64,000 bases of DNA from Sphingobacterium haloxyli (GCF_002980525.1 NZ_PVBQ01000008.1:124001-188000); one strand, 5' to 3'. Positions 16,719-26,324 are shown, counted from the first letter of the stretch. The notes: generated by a model from the sequence alone, not told the origin. A program made the numbers and translations.

Positions 16719-17249
16719 TTCTTGAATCGTCCACACCAATTTATCAGTAGTATATCCTGAGCGCTTGGCGTAAGCTAGATATTTTTCTTTGATATCCTCA
16801 GGCATTGTCTTATCACGCGAGAGCATCCACATATAGTCAAGATTTTCACCGAAGACTAGAGCATAACGATAATCATCATCAACCATCACTACATTATATC
16901 CCGAGTAGAATGGCCCGAAAAAAGATACTTTCAAAGCCCCCTCTTCTTGACTTCTGACAAATTTTGCCTTGCCAATACTTTGCTTATATCGATCTTTTAC
17001 CATATCATAACCTTGATTATTGACCCGAATACTGGCATCGTCGTTCAGCGCATAGGACGCTGAAACATTTTTAAGATTTTTCTCCCAGTGAAAATCCATC
17101 CGTGCAATCTCGAACCACTCTCCTAGATACTTTTCTTTTTGGAAGCCTTGCACTACGGCTACATTGGATTTTACGGGTTTTAACAAGTTATATAATGTTG
17201 TGCCCGCGGCTACGGCGGTTAGCAACAATAATGATTTTTTCCTGTCCAT
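16716..17249 (-). CDS. Lipocalin family protein (Blc-like)
   Basis: Beta-barrel lipid-binding protein of 177 aa from ATG 17249 (a GTG two codons upstream is possible). An N-terminal hydrophobic segment (SLLLLTAVAAGTTLYNLL) acts as a signal or anchor without a lipobox Cys. The lipocalin signature is KYLGEWFEIARMDFHWEKNL, followed by SASYAL, GALKVSFFGPFYSGYNVV and YRYALVFGENLDYMWMLSR, all as in bacterial Blc. It probably binds fatty acids or lysophospholipids at the cell envelope. Monocistronic. Confidence 0.9.
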   Translation of the reverse strand: MDRKKSLLLLTAVAAGTTLYNLLKPVKSNVAVVQGFQKEKYLGEWFEIARMDFHWEKNLKNVSASYALNDDASIRVNNQGYDMVKDRYKQSIGKAKFVRSQEEGALKVSFFGPFYSGYNVVMVDDDYRYALVFGENLDYMWMLSRDKTMPEDIKEKYLAYAKRSGYTTDKLVWTIQE

Positions 17250-17372
17250 ATACACTAAACCGGAAAACGCAATAAAAGTTTGGTTAATAATTAATAGTTT
17301 TGAAGAACTTTCATGAGATATCTATGGAGGTTTGTTAGCAAGCATTGGCAGTAACATTTTCAGCGAAAAATA

Positions 17373-17837
17373 TTGTACTCAAAAGAAGAAGCAAAGAAAC
17401 TAAAAGAGCAGTTTTGGACTAATTTCGGTCGATTTATGTCTTTGGTTCCAAATGAAGAGGGAATAAAAATAAATTGGGTTAATTATAAAACAACCATTAA
17501 ACATCTTTATTTTCGGATGGAAGCGGACAATAAAACGGCAAGCATCTATATTGAAATCAGCCATCCGGACGAAGGGATAAGGGAGCTGATGCTTACACAG
17601 TTCCAGGAATACGAAAAGATACTGCATGCTGAACTCGAAGAAGAATGGATTTGGAACAAAAACCATTATGATGAATATGGCAAAAACACCGCTCGTATCG
17701 GAATAGAGCTCGACAAAAAGGTCTCTGTTTTTAAAACGGAAGACTGGCCTACTTTAATCCGTTTTTTCAAACCGCGTATGATCGCCTTGGACCGTTTTTG
17801 GAGCAATGCAAAATACGGCTTTGAGCTATTTAAATAG
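17373..17837 (+). CDS. DUF4268 domain protein, TTG start
   Basis: A 154-aa protein with no upstream in-frame ATG; the start is the TTG that gives MYSKEEAKKLKEQFWTNFG, the N-terminus usual for this family as I remember it. The rest (INWVNYKTTIKHLYFRMEADNKTASIYIEI and WPTLIRFFKPRMIALDRFWS) fits DUF4268, found alone or at the end of nuclease-like proteins. Function unknown, cytosolic. Its 3' end overlaps the convergent symporter gene by 8 bases. Confidence 0.75.
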   Translation: MYSKEEAKKLKEQFWTNFGRFMSLVPNEEGIKINWVNYKTTIKHLYFRMEADNKTASIYIEISHPDEGIRELMLTQFQEYEKILHAELEEEWIWNKNHYDEYGKNTARIGIELDKKVSVFKTEDWPTLIRFFKPRMIALDRFWSNAKYGFELFK

Positions 17838-18798
17838 CATCCTTATTATGGTATCGTTGTGCGATCATGGTAACGATCAATATCTGAAGGGCGTGGAATA
17901 TCATTAACGGTAGAAAATATAGACCTGCGCTAGGAGAATGAGCGAATAGAAATTTTCCGAATACAGAACCGTGGGTCAATGATTTTTTAGACCCGCAGAA
18001 TAAAGCCGTTATCTGGTCTTCCCTATTGAACTTAAAGACGTATTTACTTAGTAAATAGATCATCCCATAAAGAAGCACAAATAACAAAACCACACCCACA
18101 AAAATCCATAGAAGATAAAGCTTTCCCGTGCTTTCAAACACGCCGCTTACAAATGATTCAGCAAAGCTGCTGTACACAATAAGCAGAATAATCGATTTAT
18201 CAAAAATCCCTAACTGCCGGTTATATTTCGATGCCCATTTGCCAAAATAGCGCTGCAGTACCAATCCCCCGATAACCGGGATGATAATTTCCTTTATTAA
18301 ACCCCAGTATACATCGCCGACGACATCAACCTGTTCAAAATTTAGAAAAAACTGCATCCATAATGGTGTTACGACCACACCAATTAACCCCGATATACTT
18401 GCGTTAAAGATGGCGGCAGGAATATTTCCTCGCGCAATAGAAACCATTACAACCGAAGAAGATACTGTAGACGGCAAGGCTGCCAAAAAGAAAAAAGAAA
18501 GCCAAAAATCATGCTGTAATTCGTTCTGAACCAAAGGATAAAAAGGTATTACAAGCAAAGGAAATAAGACAAATGTCGCACCTTGTATCAAAAGGTGAAG
18601 CTTCCAATTGCTCAATCCTGTTTTTAACTGCTGAAAGCTCAATTTTAGCCCGTAAAAGAAGAAAATAAGGGACACACCGACGCTCGTTATCCATTCTAGT
18701 ATTTTCCCTTCCTGCCAGAGATACAGTTGGGGAAAGAAATAGGCAATAATAATAAAACAGAGCAGGGCAACGATAAAGCTGTCAAAATTCAATTTCAT
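17830..18798 (-). CDS. Bile acid:sodium symporter-like membrane protein (SBF-like, YfeH type)
   Basis: Integral inner-membrane protein of 322 aa with about nine or ten hydrophobic helices. FFFYGLKLSFQQL near residue 50, LAALPSTVSSSVVMVSIARGNIPAAIFNASISG near 120 and FCGSKKSLTHGSVFGKFLF near 270 mark the SBF-like family. The last two are the crossed-helix sodium and substrate region of the fold. The substrate of this subgroup is unknown. It lies about 80 bases downstream of the aminotransferase stop on the same strand, with a hairpin between. Confidence 0.85.
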   Translation of the reverse strand: MKLNFDSFIVALLCFIIIAYFFPQLYLWQEGKILEWITSVGVSLIFFFYGLKLSFQQLKTGLSNWKLHLLIQGATFVLFPLLVIPFYPLVQNELQHDFWLSFFFLAALPSTVSSSVVMVSIARGNIPAAIFNASISGLIGVVVTPLWMQFFLNFEQVDVVGDVYWGLIKEIIIPVIGGLVLQRYFGKWASKYNRQLGIFDKSIILLIVYSSFAESFVSGVFESTGKLYLLWIFVGVVLLFVLLYGMIYLLSKYVFKFNREDQITALFCGSKKSLTHGSVFGKFLFAHSPSAGLYFLPLMIFHALQILIVTMIAQRYHNKDAI

Positions 18799-18820
18799 AT
18801 AGGCTGGACATAAATGAAGC

Positions 18821-18844
18821 AGAGACGCAATGTACTGCGTCTCT
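18821..18844 (-). terminator. Hairpin after the aminotransferase gene
   Basis: AGAGACGCA (18821-18829) pairs perfectly with TGCGTCTCT (18836-18844). It lies 35 bases past the aminotransferase stop. The T tract is weak, so it may be a partial terminator or an mRNA 3'-end stabiliser. Confidence 0.6.
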
Positions 18845-18878
18845 ACCGGTATTTCACTATATTTTCACGAAAAAGCCG

Positions 18879-20087
18879 CTATGAAGACAATTTACCCAAA
18901 GCCTCTTTTATGCGTCGCAAAGCTTCTTTCAAAGCCTCGTCTGAAGCTGCGTACGAAAGACGAATGTAATTGTTATTACCGAAAGAGTCGCCTCCAACAG
19001 TCGCCACATGTCCTTCATTTAGCAGATAGAGTGCCAAATCTGAAGAGTCTTTGATTACATTTCCGTTTGCATCTTTTTTCCCAAAAAACGAACTAATTTC
19101 AGGAAAGAAATAGAACGCGCCCTCCGGAAGATTCGTCTTCACTCCTGGAATATCATTTAATAAATCATACACCAATTGACGTCTGCGCAGAAATGCTTCT
19201 TTCATTTCATTTACACTTTCCAGTCCGTCATGGTAAGCAGTAATACCGGCGCGTTGCGCGATGGAACAAGTTCCTGAGGTCGTTTGGCCTTGTAGTTTAT
19301 CGTTGGCAGCAGCAATTTCTTTATTAGCGGCTATATATCCTAAACGCCAGCCTGTCATGGCAAAGGCTTTGGAAAAGCCATTTACGATTATTACGCGTTC
19401 ACGGACGGACTCAAACTGAGCGATGGATTCGTGTTTGTCGACGAAATTAATATGCTCATAAATCTCATCTGACAAAATGAAAATATTTGGGTATTTTTCG
19501 AAAACCTTCACCAATGCAGCTAATTCGTCCTTGCTATAAACGGAACCTGTTGGGTTACAAGGGGATGAAAACATAAACAACTTAGTTCTCGGCGTAATAG
19601 CTGCCTCCAACTGCTCGGGTGTAATTTTGAAGTCCGAGTCGATATCCGTATCAATAAATACGGACTTTCCTTCTGCCAACACGACCATTTCCGAATAAGA
19701 AACCCAATATGGTGTAGGGATAATAACCTCATCACCCGGATTAATTAAAGTTAAAATAACGTTAGATAATGATTGCTTAGCGCCGGTAGAGACCACAATC
19801 TGTGACGGCTCATATTCCAAACCGTTTTCATTTTTCAATTTATTAACAATAGCTTGGCGGAGTTCTGGATAACCCGGTACCGGAGAATAACGTGTATAAT
19901 TCTCATCTAGCGCTTTTTTTGCCGCATCTTTTACGTTATCTGGTGTATTAAAGTCTGGTTCTCCTACACTTAAACTAATAACGTTGATTCCTTTAGAAGC
20001 TAATTCGCGCCCTAGTTTAGTCATTTTTAGGGTCGCTGATTCGGATAAATTATTAATCCTATTTGATAGATATGATGTCGTACTCAT
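18879..20087 (-). CDS. Pyridoxal-phosphate aminotransferase class I (aspartate-type)
   Basis: Transfers amino groups between amino acids and 2-oxo acids in the cytosol. From ATG 20087 the protein is 402 aa, starting MSTTSYLSNRINNLSESATLKM; the 12 extra residues of the upstream start look spurious. Family motifs are SLSVGEPDFNTPDNVK, STGAKQSLSNVILTL, PTPYWVSY, FSSPCNPTGSVYSKDEL and the PLP lysine in NGFSKAFAMTGWRLGY (about residue 237). This Igamma subgroup handles aspartate, sometimes prephenate. Neighbours do not fix the substrate. Confidence 0.93.
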   Translation of the reverse strand: MSTTSYLSNRINNLSESATLKMTKLGRELASKGINVISLSVGEPDFNTPDNVKDAAKKALDENYTRYSPVPGYPELRQAIVNKLKNENGLEYEPSQIVVSTGAKQSLSNVILTLINPGDEVIIPTPYWVSYSEMVVLAEGKSVFIDTDIDSDFKITPEQLEAAITPRTKLFMFSSPCNPTGSVYSKDELAALVKVFEKYPNIFILSDEIYEHINFVDKHESIAQFESVRERVIIVNGFSKAFAMTGWRLGYIAANKEIAAANDKLQGQTTSGTCSIAQRAGITAYHDGLESVNEMKEAFLRRRQLVYDLLNDIPGVKTNLPEGAFYFFPEISSFFGKKDANGNVIKDSSDLALYLLNEGHVATVGGDSFGNNNYIRLSYAASDEALKEALRRIKEALGKLSS

Positions 20088-20180
20088 GATAGTACAAACG
20101 TAAATAAAATGCTTTGCATTCACGAATACCTAAATAGAAAATTTCATGAGTAATTCATTTTTATATACCGATTCGATTTA

Positions 20181-20211
20181 TTGCATATAAAAATGAATTT
20201 ATTTAGGTTTG
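20181..20211 (+). promoter_or_regulatory. Promoter of the asparaginase-cutC pair
   Basis: TTG (20181-20183), 20 bases, TAGGTTTG (20204-20211), a full match to TAnnTTTG. The predicted start of transcription (about 20217-20219) coincides with the ATG at 20219, so the mRNA may be almost leaderless. Confidence 0.65.
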
Positions 20212-20218
20212 TCTACAT

Positions 20219-21205
20219 ATGGATTCGCGTAGAAAGTTTTTAAAGAAGATAGGAGCCGGTTCACTCCTACTAGGCTTGCCTCCTATTTATGCCCAACAGA
20301 TAAAAGTGCCTTCGAGAGAGGTAAACAAACCTATTGTTCTGTCTACCTGGGACTTTGGGTTGAAAGCGAACGCTGAAGCCTGGAAAGTTCTTTCTACAGC
20401 GGGGCGGGCTCTAGATGCCGTAGAACAAGGGGTACGTTACACGGAAGCCGATCCTACCGAGCGTAGCGTAGGCTATGGCGGACGTCCGGACAGAGACGGT
20501 AAGGTGACGTTGGATGCCTGTATTATGGATGAAAATGCGAATATTGGCTCAGTAGCTGCGCTCGAACAGATTAAACATCCCATATCTGTCGCTCGGGCGG
20601 TGATGGAGAGAACCCCGCACGTTATGTTAGTGGGTGATGGTGCGCTACAGTTTGCCCAGGAACAGGGATTCCCGCTTGAAAACCTGTTGACAGAAGCGTC
20701 AGAAAAGGAATGGCGCGAATGGCTCAAAACAGCGAAGTATGAACCGGTTGTCAATATAGAAAATCACGATACCATTGGTATGATTGCGTTAGACGAACAG
20801 GGCAATCTTTCAGGAGCTTGCACAACTAGTGGCATGGCTTTTAAAATGCATGGACGGGTTGGCGACTCTCCTATTATTGGAGCCGGATTATATGTCGACA
20901 ACGAAGTGGGCGCTGCTACAGCCACCGGGCATGGCGAAGAGGTTATCCGTACAGTTGGATCGCATTTGGTCGTCGAGTTAATGCGTCAAGGGCATACACC
21001 TCAACAAGCTTGTGAAGAAGCAGTAAAACGAATCATCAAGTTTACAGAAAGTCGAAAAAAAACCTTAGCTAACATACAAGTTGGATTTATTGCACTGAAT
21101 AAACAAGGGGAATATGGAGCGTATTGTATACATGGTGGTTTTAACTACGCGAAATGTGATAAGGCGGGAAACCAGCTTATTTCCTCTCCACATTATCTTA
21201 TATAG
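20219..21205 (+). CDS. N4-(beta-N-acetylglucosaminyl)-L-asparaginase / isoaspartyl peptidase family, Tat-exported
   Basis: Ntn-hydrolase of 328 aa that self-cleaves to expose a threonine. The N-terminus MDSRRKFLKKIGAGSLLLGLP is a twin-arginine signal, so the folded enzyme is exported. The cleavage and nucleophile site is NHDTIGMIALD, with Thr185; GRVGDSPIIGAGLYVDN and TATGHGEEVIRTVGSHLVVE form the substrate pocket. The HDT-IGM motif favours the glycosylasparaginase (aspartylglucosaminidase) branch over plain asparaginase. It is followed after 2 bases by cutC, so the two are co-transcribed. Confidence 0.9.
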   Translation: MDSRRKFLKKIGAGSLLLGLPPIYAQQIKVPSREVNKPIVLSTWDFGLKANAEAWKVLSTAGRALDAVEQGVRYTEADPTERSVGYGGRPDRDGKVTLDACIMDENANIGSVAALEQIKHPISVARAVMERTPHVMLVGDGALQFAQEQGFPLENLLTEASEKEWREWLKTAKYEPVVNIENHDTIGMIALDEQGNLSGACTTSGMAFKMHGRVGDSPIIGAGLYVDNEVGAATATGHGEEVIRTVGSHLVVELMRQGHTPQQACEEAVKRIIKFTESRKKTLANIQVGFIALNKQGEYGAYCIHGGFNYAKCDKAGNQLISSPHYLI

Positions 21206-21207
21206 AA

Positions 21208-21879
21208 ATGCCAAAAATAGAAATTGCCTGTTTTAATTTAGAAGCAACCGGGATAGCCCAACAACACGGAGCTGACCGCGTAGAATTTTGTGCAGATATG
21301 TCACTAGGCGGAACAACCCCCAATTTGCGAGAAACAGAAATTGCTCGTCGCGCATTACACATCAACCTCCATGTGATGATACGACCTCGAGGCGGAAATT
21401 TTGTGTACACGGCACATGAATTTGCACAAATGAGAAAAGCCATAACCTTATATAACAACCTAGGTGTAGATGGTTTTGTGTTTGGGGTACTTGATGCCAT
21501 GGGGAACATAGATAAACAGCGGAACAGTGCTTTAGTTGAATTAGCCGGAGAAAAACCCTGTACTTTTCACAGGGCGTTTGATGAAGTTACAGATAGCGTG
21601 CAGGCACTAGAAGATATTATTGCTTGCGGCTTTAATACCGTACTTACCTCGGGCTGCGCGTCGAATGTAGATTTGGGACAAGAGGAATTGAAGCGGCTGG
21701 TACAACAGGCTCGTGGTCGCATTGTCGTTATGCCCGGTGGAGGTTTGCGTTCCACCAATATCGGTCGCGTCTGGCAAGAGACGGGTGCCGAGTATTTTCA
21801 TTCATCAGCTATTACTGATGGCTCAGAAACAGCGGTCGCTACAGAAGTACAGGCGTTAGTGAAAGCAGTTAAATTGTAG
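21208..21879 (+). CDS. cutC: CutC family protein
   Basis: A 223-aa TIM-barrel protein of the CutC family, first described as a copper homeostasis protein in E. coli though its direct role is uncertain. Motifs are EIACFNLEAT, GADRVEFCADMSLGGTTPN, INLHVMIRPRGGNFVYT, GVDGFVFGVLD, CTFHRAFDEV and VLTSGCASNVDLG, with MPGGGLRSTNI near the end. Start ATG 21208 is 2 bases after the asparaginase stop, so translation is probably coupled. Cytosolic, standard length. Confidence 0.93.
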   Translation: MPKIEIACFNLEATGIAQQHGADRVEFCADMSLGGTTPNLRETEIARRALHINLHVMIRPRGGNFVYTAHEFAQMRKAITLYNNLGVDGFVFGVLDAMGNIDKQRNSALVELAGEKPCTFHRAFDEVTDSVQALEDIIACGFNTVLTSGCASNVDLGQEELKRLVQQARGRIVVMPGGGLRSTNIGRVWQETGAEYFHSSAITDGSETAVATEVQALVKAVKL

Positions 21880-21904
21880 GTTCTACGCCTAGGAAATGTG
21901 GAAG

Positions 21905-22633
21905 CTACACAAGATATTGCAAGCCTATACGTAAGCCATAACCGATTGCGATCCCGGCAACAAAACTAGCTAAGGTACCTACGAGGATGTATTCGGTAAA
22001 TTTTGTGTCCTTAGCATTTGTTAAATCACCGAAACGAAAGATGGATTTTGCTCCCAAAAGAAAGCCTATGCCCGATAGAAAGCCTACCTGTATAAAAAAG
22101 ACGATTAGCAATCGTTCCATAATACCAATTAGCATTCCCGCATCTACAAGCGATTTTGTCGGTTTAGAGGCTACATCAACTTCAGAGGTCCACTTGCTGA
22201 AGAAAACGCGTAACATAATTGGACTAACAAACGCAGTAAGGACAAAAGCCAAAACGTATAATAGGTTTTTTGGAGAAAACAAAGTTCCCCAATCGATAGA
22301 TAAACCATATTGATACAGTATAACGGCAACCAGTGAGAGGATATGCAACGTTTGATCAGCTATAAATAATAAAAACGCCCGTTTGGGAAACCTTTTCTCG
22401 AAATAAATCTTGCCACTATCAATCAATAGATGCGCACAGCTTATAAATAATATAACTTGCCATTGGTCAGGTAGTTCTGGTATGAAGAGCAATACCAGCA
22501 GCATTGTGTGCGTTGCAACATGTATCAGCAGATAACCGATGTGCTCTCTGCGTTTCTGCACCCAACTCTTAGGCTGTAGTACAAAATCACCTATAAAATG
22601 AGCCAACAATAGCTTTAAAAATAAAATGCTCAT
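21905..22633 (-). CDS. DUF3307 integral membrane protein, partner of SatD
   Basis: A 242-aa inner-membrane protein with six or so hydrophobic helices. The N-terminal block LLLAHFIGDFVLQPKSWVQKRREHIGYLLIHV and HLLIDSGKIYFEKRF with several buried Asp and His residues are the DUF3307 signature. No activity is known. Its ATG lies inside the 3' end of satD (4-base overlap), so the two are translationally coupled, and it is presumably the membrane effector or sensor of the SatD module. Confidence 0.85.
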   Translation of the reverse strand: MSILFLKLLLAHFIGDFVLQPKSWVQKRREHIGYLLIHVATHTMLLVLLFIPELPDQWQVILFISCAHLLIDSGKIYFEKRFPKRAFLLFIADQTLHILSLVAVILYQYGLSIDWGTLFSPKNLLYVLAFVLTAFVSPIMLRVFFSKWTSEVDVASKPTKSLVDAGMLIGIMERLLIVFFIQVGFLSGIGFLLGAKSIFRFGDLTNAKDTKFTEYILVGTLASFVAGIAIGYGLRIGLQYLV

Positions 22634-23220
22634 AACGCTAACATTTCTTTCGTACAGTGATCTAAGGCCCGTTGTATTTTAGTATAACTCGCTTTCTGCA
22701 ATTCAGTGCTGACTTGACTTTGATATTTTTTGTCCAATATTTTAGCCAGTTCAGCTTGGTTGGCATCCTCATTTAGGAACGCTGCTTTCACTGTCTCTGC
22801 GATATTGGATGTCCAACGCGTCGTTAGTTCCGCTACTAACGGTAATATGACATTGCATACTGCGTCAAGCTTAGGATAAGCAGATTTAAAAGAAATGGTT
22901 TCTTTTTTCAGCTCCTCGAAAGCTTCTCCAGAATAAATAAGTGCAGAGCCAAAAGAGTTTTTGATATGCGGAGCATCATATTCTGTCGTTCCAATGCCAA
23001 TTCCCATACGCACATCTAAATCAAGGGCCAACATCGCAGCCTTTATATATAACGCAGCCTTTAGCACATTTTGGATAGTTAGTTCCGCTTGAAAGCTATC
23101 TCCTCGGAAAATATCAAATTTATTAGCGTATAGACCTATAGCTTCTTCCAATGCTGGCATCCATATTTTCGGATCTGCAGAACGTGATTTAACTATATCA
23201 CCCGATATTACTGCTATCAT
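22630..23220 (-). CDS. SatD family protein: cyclase-like fold plus helix-turn-helix
   Basis: From ATG 23220 it is 196 aa (the TTG at 23238 overlaps the -7 promoter element). SatD was named from the Streptococcus sat locus; its molecular role is not established. What I see: MIAVISGDIVKSR (Asp8), FDIFRGDSFQAEL, VRMGIGIGTTEY and GSALIYSGEAFEEL follow the order of metal, GD-loop, GIxxG and alpha-helix motifs of class III nucleotidyl cyclase folds. The C-terminal QAELAKILDKKYQSQVSTEL looks like a helix-turn-helix. It is coupled to the DUF3307 gene and preceded by three operator-like repeats, so autoregulation is likely. Confidence 0.82.
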   Translation of the reverse strand: MIAVISGDIVKSRSADPKIWMPALEEAIGLYANKFDIFRGDSFQAELTIQNVLKAALYIKAAMLALDLDVRMGIGIGTTEYDAPHIKNSFGSALIYSGEAFEELKKETISFKSAYPKLDAVCNVILPLVAELTTRWTSNIAETVKAAFLNEDANQAELAKILDKKYQSQVSTELQKASYTKIQRALDHCTKEMLAL

Positions 23221-23235
23221 ATAACGTCTTTTACC

Positions 23236-23267
23236 CAAAGATAAGTATCCGATACGATATCAGCAAA
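23236..23267 (-). promoter_or_regulatory. Promoter of satD-DUF3307
   Basis: Minus strand: TTTG (23267-23264), 20 bases, TATCTTTG (23243-23236), an exact consensus promoter. The predicted transcription start is about 10 bases before the satD ATG. The -33 TTTG lies inside the first operator-like repeat. Confidence 0.75.
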
Positions 23268-23333
23268 ATTAGTGATAAATAAAATTATCATCAAAATCAA
23301 TGATAATTTAAAATATCACCAAAAAGAGTGATA
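23258..23333. repeat. Three operator-like inverted repeats at 28-bp spacing upstream of satD
   Basis: Each unit is 20 bp: left arm TATCAN, an 8-base centre starting CAAAA and ending A, right arm NTGATA. Unit 1 is 23258-23277 (TATCAG / GTGATA, one arm mismatch), unit 2 is 23286-23305 (TATCAT / ATGATA, arms extend to 9 bp), unit 3 is 23314-23333 (TATCAC / GTGATA). Starts are exactly 28 bp apart. Unit 1 covers the -33 element; the array fills the space between the leuS stop and the promoter. Confidence 0.9.
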
Positions 23334-23340
23334 TAGACAA

Positions 23341-26124
23341 TTATACGACAATATTGATAATTTTGCCCTTTACAAAAATGAGCCTTTTTACTGCTTTTCC
23401 GTCCAAATACCGCTGTATATCTGCATTCGCCAGCACCGTTTCTTCAACAGCTTTAGGATCCAAATCTAAAGCCAATGGCAGGTTCATCTTCATTTTCCCA
23501 TTAATAGAAACTGGATAAGCAAATTCCGATTCGATTAAATAATCAGGATTAAAAGTAGGATATGATGCATAGGAAATCATACCTGCTTCATTCCCCAACA
23601 ATGCCCACAACTCTTCCGTGATATGCGGGGCATACGGGTGAAGCACAACGATGAGGTCCTGTAATATTTTTCGCTTGTTGCATTTCAAATCAGTCAACTC
23701 ATTCACACAGATCATAGAAGCCGAAACAGACGTGTTAAACGAGAAGCGCTCAATATCTTCTTCTACCTTCTTGATGATTTTATGCAGTGCTTTATATTCC
23801 GCTTTGGTGGGTTCTTCTTCCGAGACTACAAAATTTCCTTGCGCATCGTGGAATAAACGCCATACCTTACGTAAAAATTTATATACACCCTCAATACCAT
23901 TTGTATTCCAAGGCTTTGACTGCTCCAACGGACCTAAGAACATTTCATAAAGACGGAGCGTATCAGCACCGTAGGTCTCTATAATGTCGTCGGGATTAAC
24001 AACGTTGAACTTAGATTTTGACATCTTCTCGACCTCCGTGCCGCAAACATATTTACCATTTTCCAAGACAAATTCAGCCGCTGCAAAATCCGGACGAAAT
24101 GCCTTGAATTTCTCTGTATCAAGCACGTCGTTGTAAACGATATTAACATCAACGTGCAATGGAATGGTATTGTACTTATCTTTCAGACCGAGCGAAACAA
24201 AAACATTTGTTCCTTTACCTTCTTCATCAAGCACGCGATATACAAAGTTAGAACGTCCTTGAATCATCCCTTGGTTAATCAGTTTTTTAAACGGCTCTTC
24301 TTCCTGGTGAAACCCGAGATCTTTCAGTACCTTATTCCAAAACCTGGCGTAGAGCAAATGACCCGTAGCATGCTCGGATCCACCGATATATAAATCTACA
24401 GCCTTCCAATAATCTACAGCCTCCCTAGACGCAAATGATTCCTTATTAGTGGAATCCATATAACGGAACCAATACCAGGAAGAACCTGCCCAGCCCGGCA
24501 TTGTACTCAACTCGTAGTCGTATTTTCCTTGATACTTCCATCCTTCGGCTCTGCCCAACGGAGGTTCGCCTGTTTCGGTAGGCAAGTATTTATCCACTTC
24601 TGGTAATAACAAGGGTAACTCCTTCTCCTCAATTAAATGAGGAAGACCATCTTTAAAGTAAACAGGTACAGGCTCACCCCAATAACGCTGGCGACCAAAG
24701 ATAGCATCGCGCATCCGGTAGTTTATCTTTGCCCTACCTAATCCGAGCTCTTCCAAACGCTTGATCAAAGCTGGTACGGCTTCGTTGTAGGTCATACCGT
24801 TGATAAAATCAGAATGGATGTAGCGTCCTTCTTTTGTTGGATCAGCTTCTTCCTCGATATTCTGTGCATCGGAAATCGGAATAATCGGTAGATCAAAATG
24901 CCTCGCAAAAATATAATCCCGTTGATCTCCAGATGGCACAGCCATTACAGCTCCTGTCCCATACCCTGCCAAAACATAGTCCGCAATCCAAATCGGCACA
25001 TTTTCTCCGGTCAATGGATGTGACGCATATGAACCTGTAAAAGCACCCGATACTGTTTTGGCATCCGCCATACGGTCTAATTCCGACTTTTTAGCAGTCT
25101 TCTCTTTATAGAATTCGATTTCAGAACGTTGTGGATCTGTAGTTAAAGCATCAACTAACTCATGTTCGGGTGCTAAAACGATAAAAGAGACGCCAAATAT
25201 GGTGTCCACCCGCGTGGTGAATACATCGATATCTGTATCCAACTGGGGCAACGGGAATTTCACCGATGCTCCTACGGATTTACCTATCCAATTACGCTGC
25301 ATCTCCACTAACGGTTCCGGCCAATCAACCGTATCCAATCCGCGTAGCAAACGATCGGCATACGCTGTTATACGCATCGACCACTGCATCATTTTTTTCT
25401 GTTCTACAGGGTATCCTCCTCGTTCTGATACACCATTGATGACTTCATCATTAGCTAATACAGTGCCTAGAGCGGCACACCAGTTCACCGTGCTCTCCCG
25501 CAAATAAGCCAATCTATATTTTAGCAATTCGCGTTGTTGTTTCGCCTCGGAAAAACCATTCCATTCGGCAGCAGAAAAGATCAATACATCCTCATCACTA
25601 ACAGCATCAATACCTTCAGAACCTGAGGTTTGAAATAGCTCTATTAAACGATCAATGGACTCCGCTTTATCTGTTTCATTGTTATACCACGCATTGAACA
25701 ACTGCATGAAAATCCACTGCGTCCATTTGTAATAATCGGGCTCCGATGTGCGTACCTCCCTAGACCAATCGTAGGAAAAACCAATGTTATCCAATTGCTC
25801 TCTATACCGCTTGATATTCGCTTCTGTCGTAACAGACGGATGTTGTCCTGTTTGGATAGCGTACTGTTCAGCAGGCAATCCAAACGAATCATAACCCATC
25901 GGATGCAACACATTAAAACCCTTTAATCTTTTATATCTGGAATAAATATCAGAAGCGATATAACCAAGCGGATGTCCTACGTGCAGCCCCGCACCGGAAG
26001 GGTACGGAAACATATCCAACACATAATATTTGGGCTTATCTGTCGTGTTAGCAGGCTTAAATGTACCATTTTCAGCCCAAAACTGTTGCCACTTTTTTTC
26101 TAGCGATTGATGATTGTATTCCAT
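23341..26124 (-). CDS. leuS: Leucine-tRNA ligase
   Basis: Class I aminoacyl-tRNA synthetase of 927 aa that charges tRNA-Leu. The HIGH-type motif is [16 protein letters not shown] (HVGH at 48-51) and the KMSKS loop is [15 protein letters not shown] near residue 700. The CP1 editing region contains [28 protein letters not shown] and related blocks. [11 protein letters not shown] and [14 protein letters not shown] are typical of LeuRS. Length is somewhat above the E. coli enzyme, usual for Bacteroidota. Start ATG 26124. The satD operator array starts right at its stop. Confidence 0.97.
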   Translation of the reverse strand: MEYNHQSLEKKWQQFWAENGTFKPANTTDKPKYYVLDMFPYPSGAGLHVGHPLGYIASDIYSRYKRLKGFNVLHPMGYDSFGLPAEQYAIQTGQHPSVTTEANIKRYREQLDNIGFSYDWSREVRTSEPDYYKWTQWIFMQLFNAWYNNETDKAESIDRLIELFQTSGSEGIDAVSDEDVLIFSAAEWNGFSEAKQQRELLKYRLAYLRESTVNWCAALGTVLANDEVINGVSERGGYPVEQKKMMQWSMRITAYADRLLRGLDTVDWPEPLVEMQRNWIGKSVGASVKFPLPQLDTDIDVFTTRVDTIFGVSFIVLAPEHELVDALTTDPQRSEIEFYKEKTAKKSELDRMADAKTVSGAFTGSYASHPLTGENVPIWIADYVLAGYGTGAVMAVPSGDQRDYIFARHFDLPIIPISDAQNIEEEADPTKEGRYIHSDFINGMTYNEAVPALIKRLEELGLGRAKINYRMRDAIFGRQRYWGEPVPVYFKDGLPHLIEEKELPLLLPEVDKYLPTETGEPPLGRAEGWKYQGKYDYELSTMPGWAGSSWYWFRYMDSTNKESFASREAVDYWKAVDLYIGGSEHATGHLLYARFWNKVLKDLGFHQEEEPFKKLINQGMIQGRSNFVYRVLDEEGKGTNVFVSLGLKDKYNTIPLHVDVNIVYNDVLDTEKFKAFRPDFAAAEFVLENGKYVCGTEVEKMSKSKFNVVNPDDIIETYGADTLRLYEMFLGPLEQSKPWNTNGIEGVYKFLRKVWRLFHDAQGNFVVSEEEPTKAEYKALHKIIKKVEEDIERFSFNTSVSASMICVNELTDLKCNKRKILQDLIVVLHPYAPHITEELWALLGNEAGMISYASYPTFNPDYLIESEFAYPVSINGKMKMNLPLALDLDPKAVEETVLANADIQRYLDGKAVKRLIFVKGKIINIVV

Positions 26125-26324
26125 AATAATATGTTGCTAATCTGAAAGAGATGCGAAAATAGCTATTTTACGTCAATTTAGATATAAAAGTTTCAGAATA
26201 GACAATAAATTGTGCGTATCAGGTGTTAAATGTCTAGACGTTTAAGCAAATTATTCCAACGAATTGTTTCTTAAATGCACATTATTATTTACTTTCGCAT
26301 CATATATTAGATTAAGAAGAGTGT

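Noticed and set aside
23221..23238. TTG start six codons upstream of satD
   Set aside because: The TTG lies in the -7 promoter element, so it would not be transcribed.
23286..23333. satD repeats read as a leuS terminator or CRISPR-like array
   Set aside because: No T tract follows the stems; the units are short inverted repeats with no variable spacers of CRISPR length.
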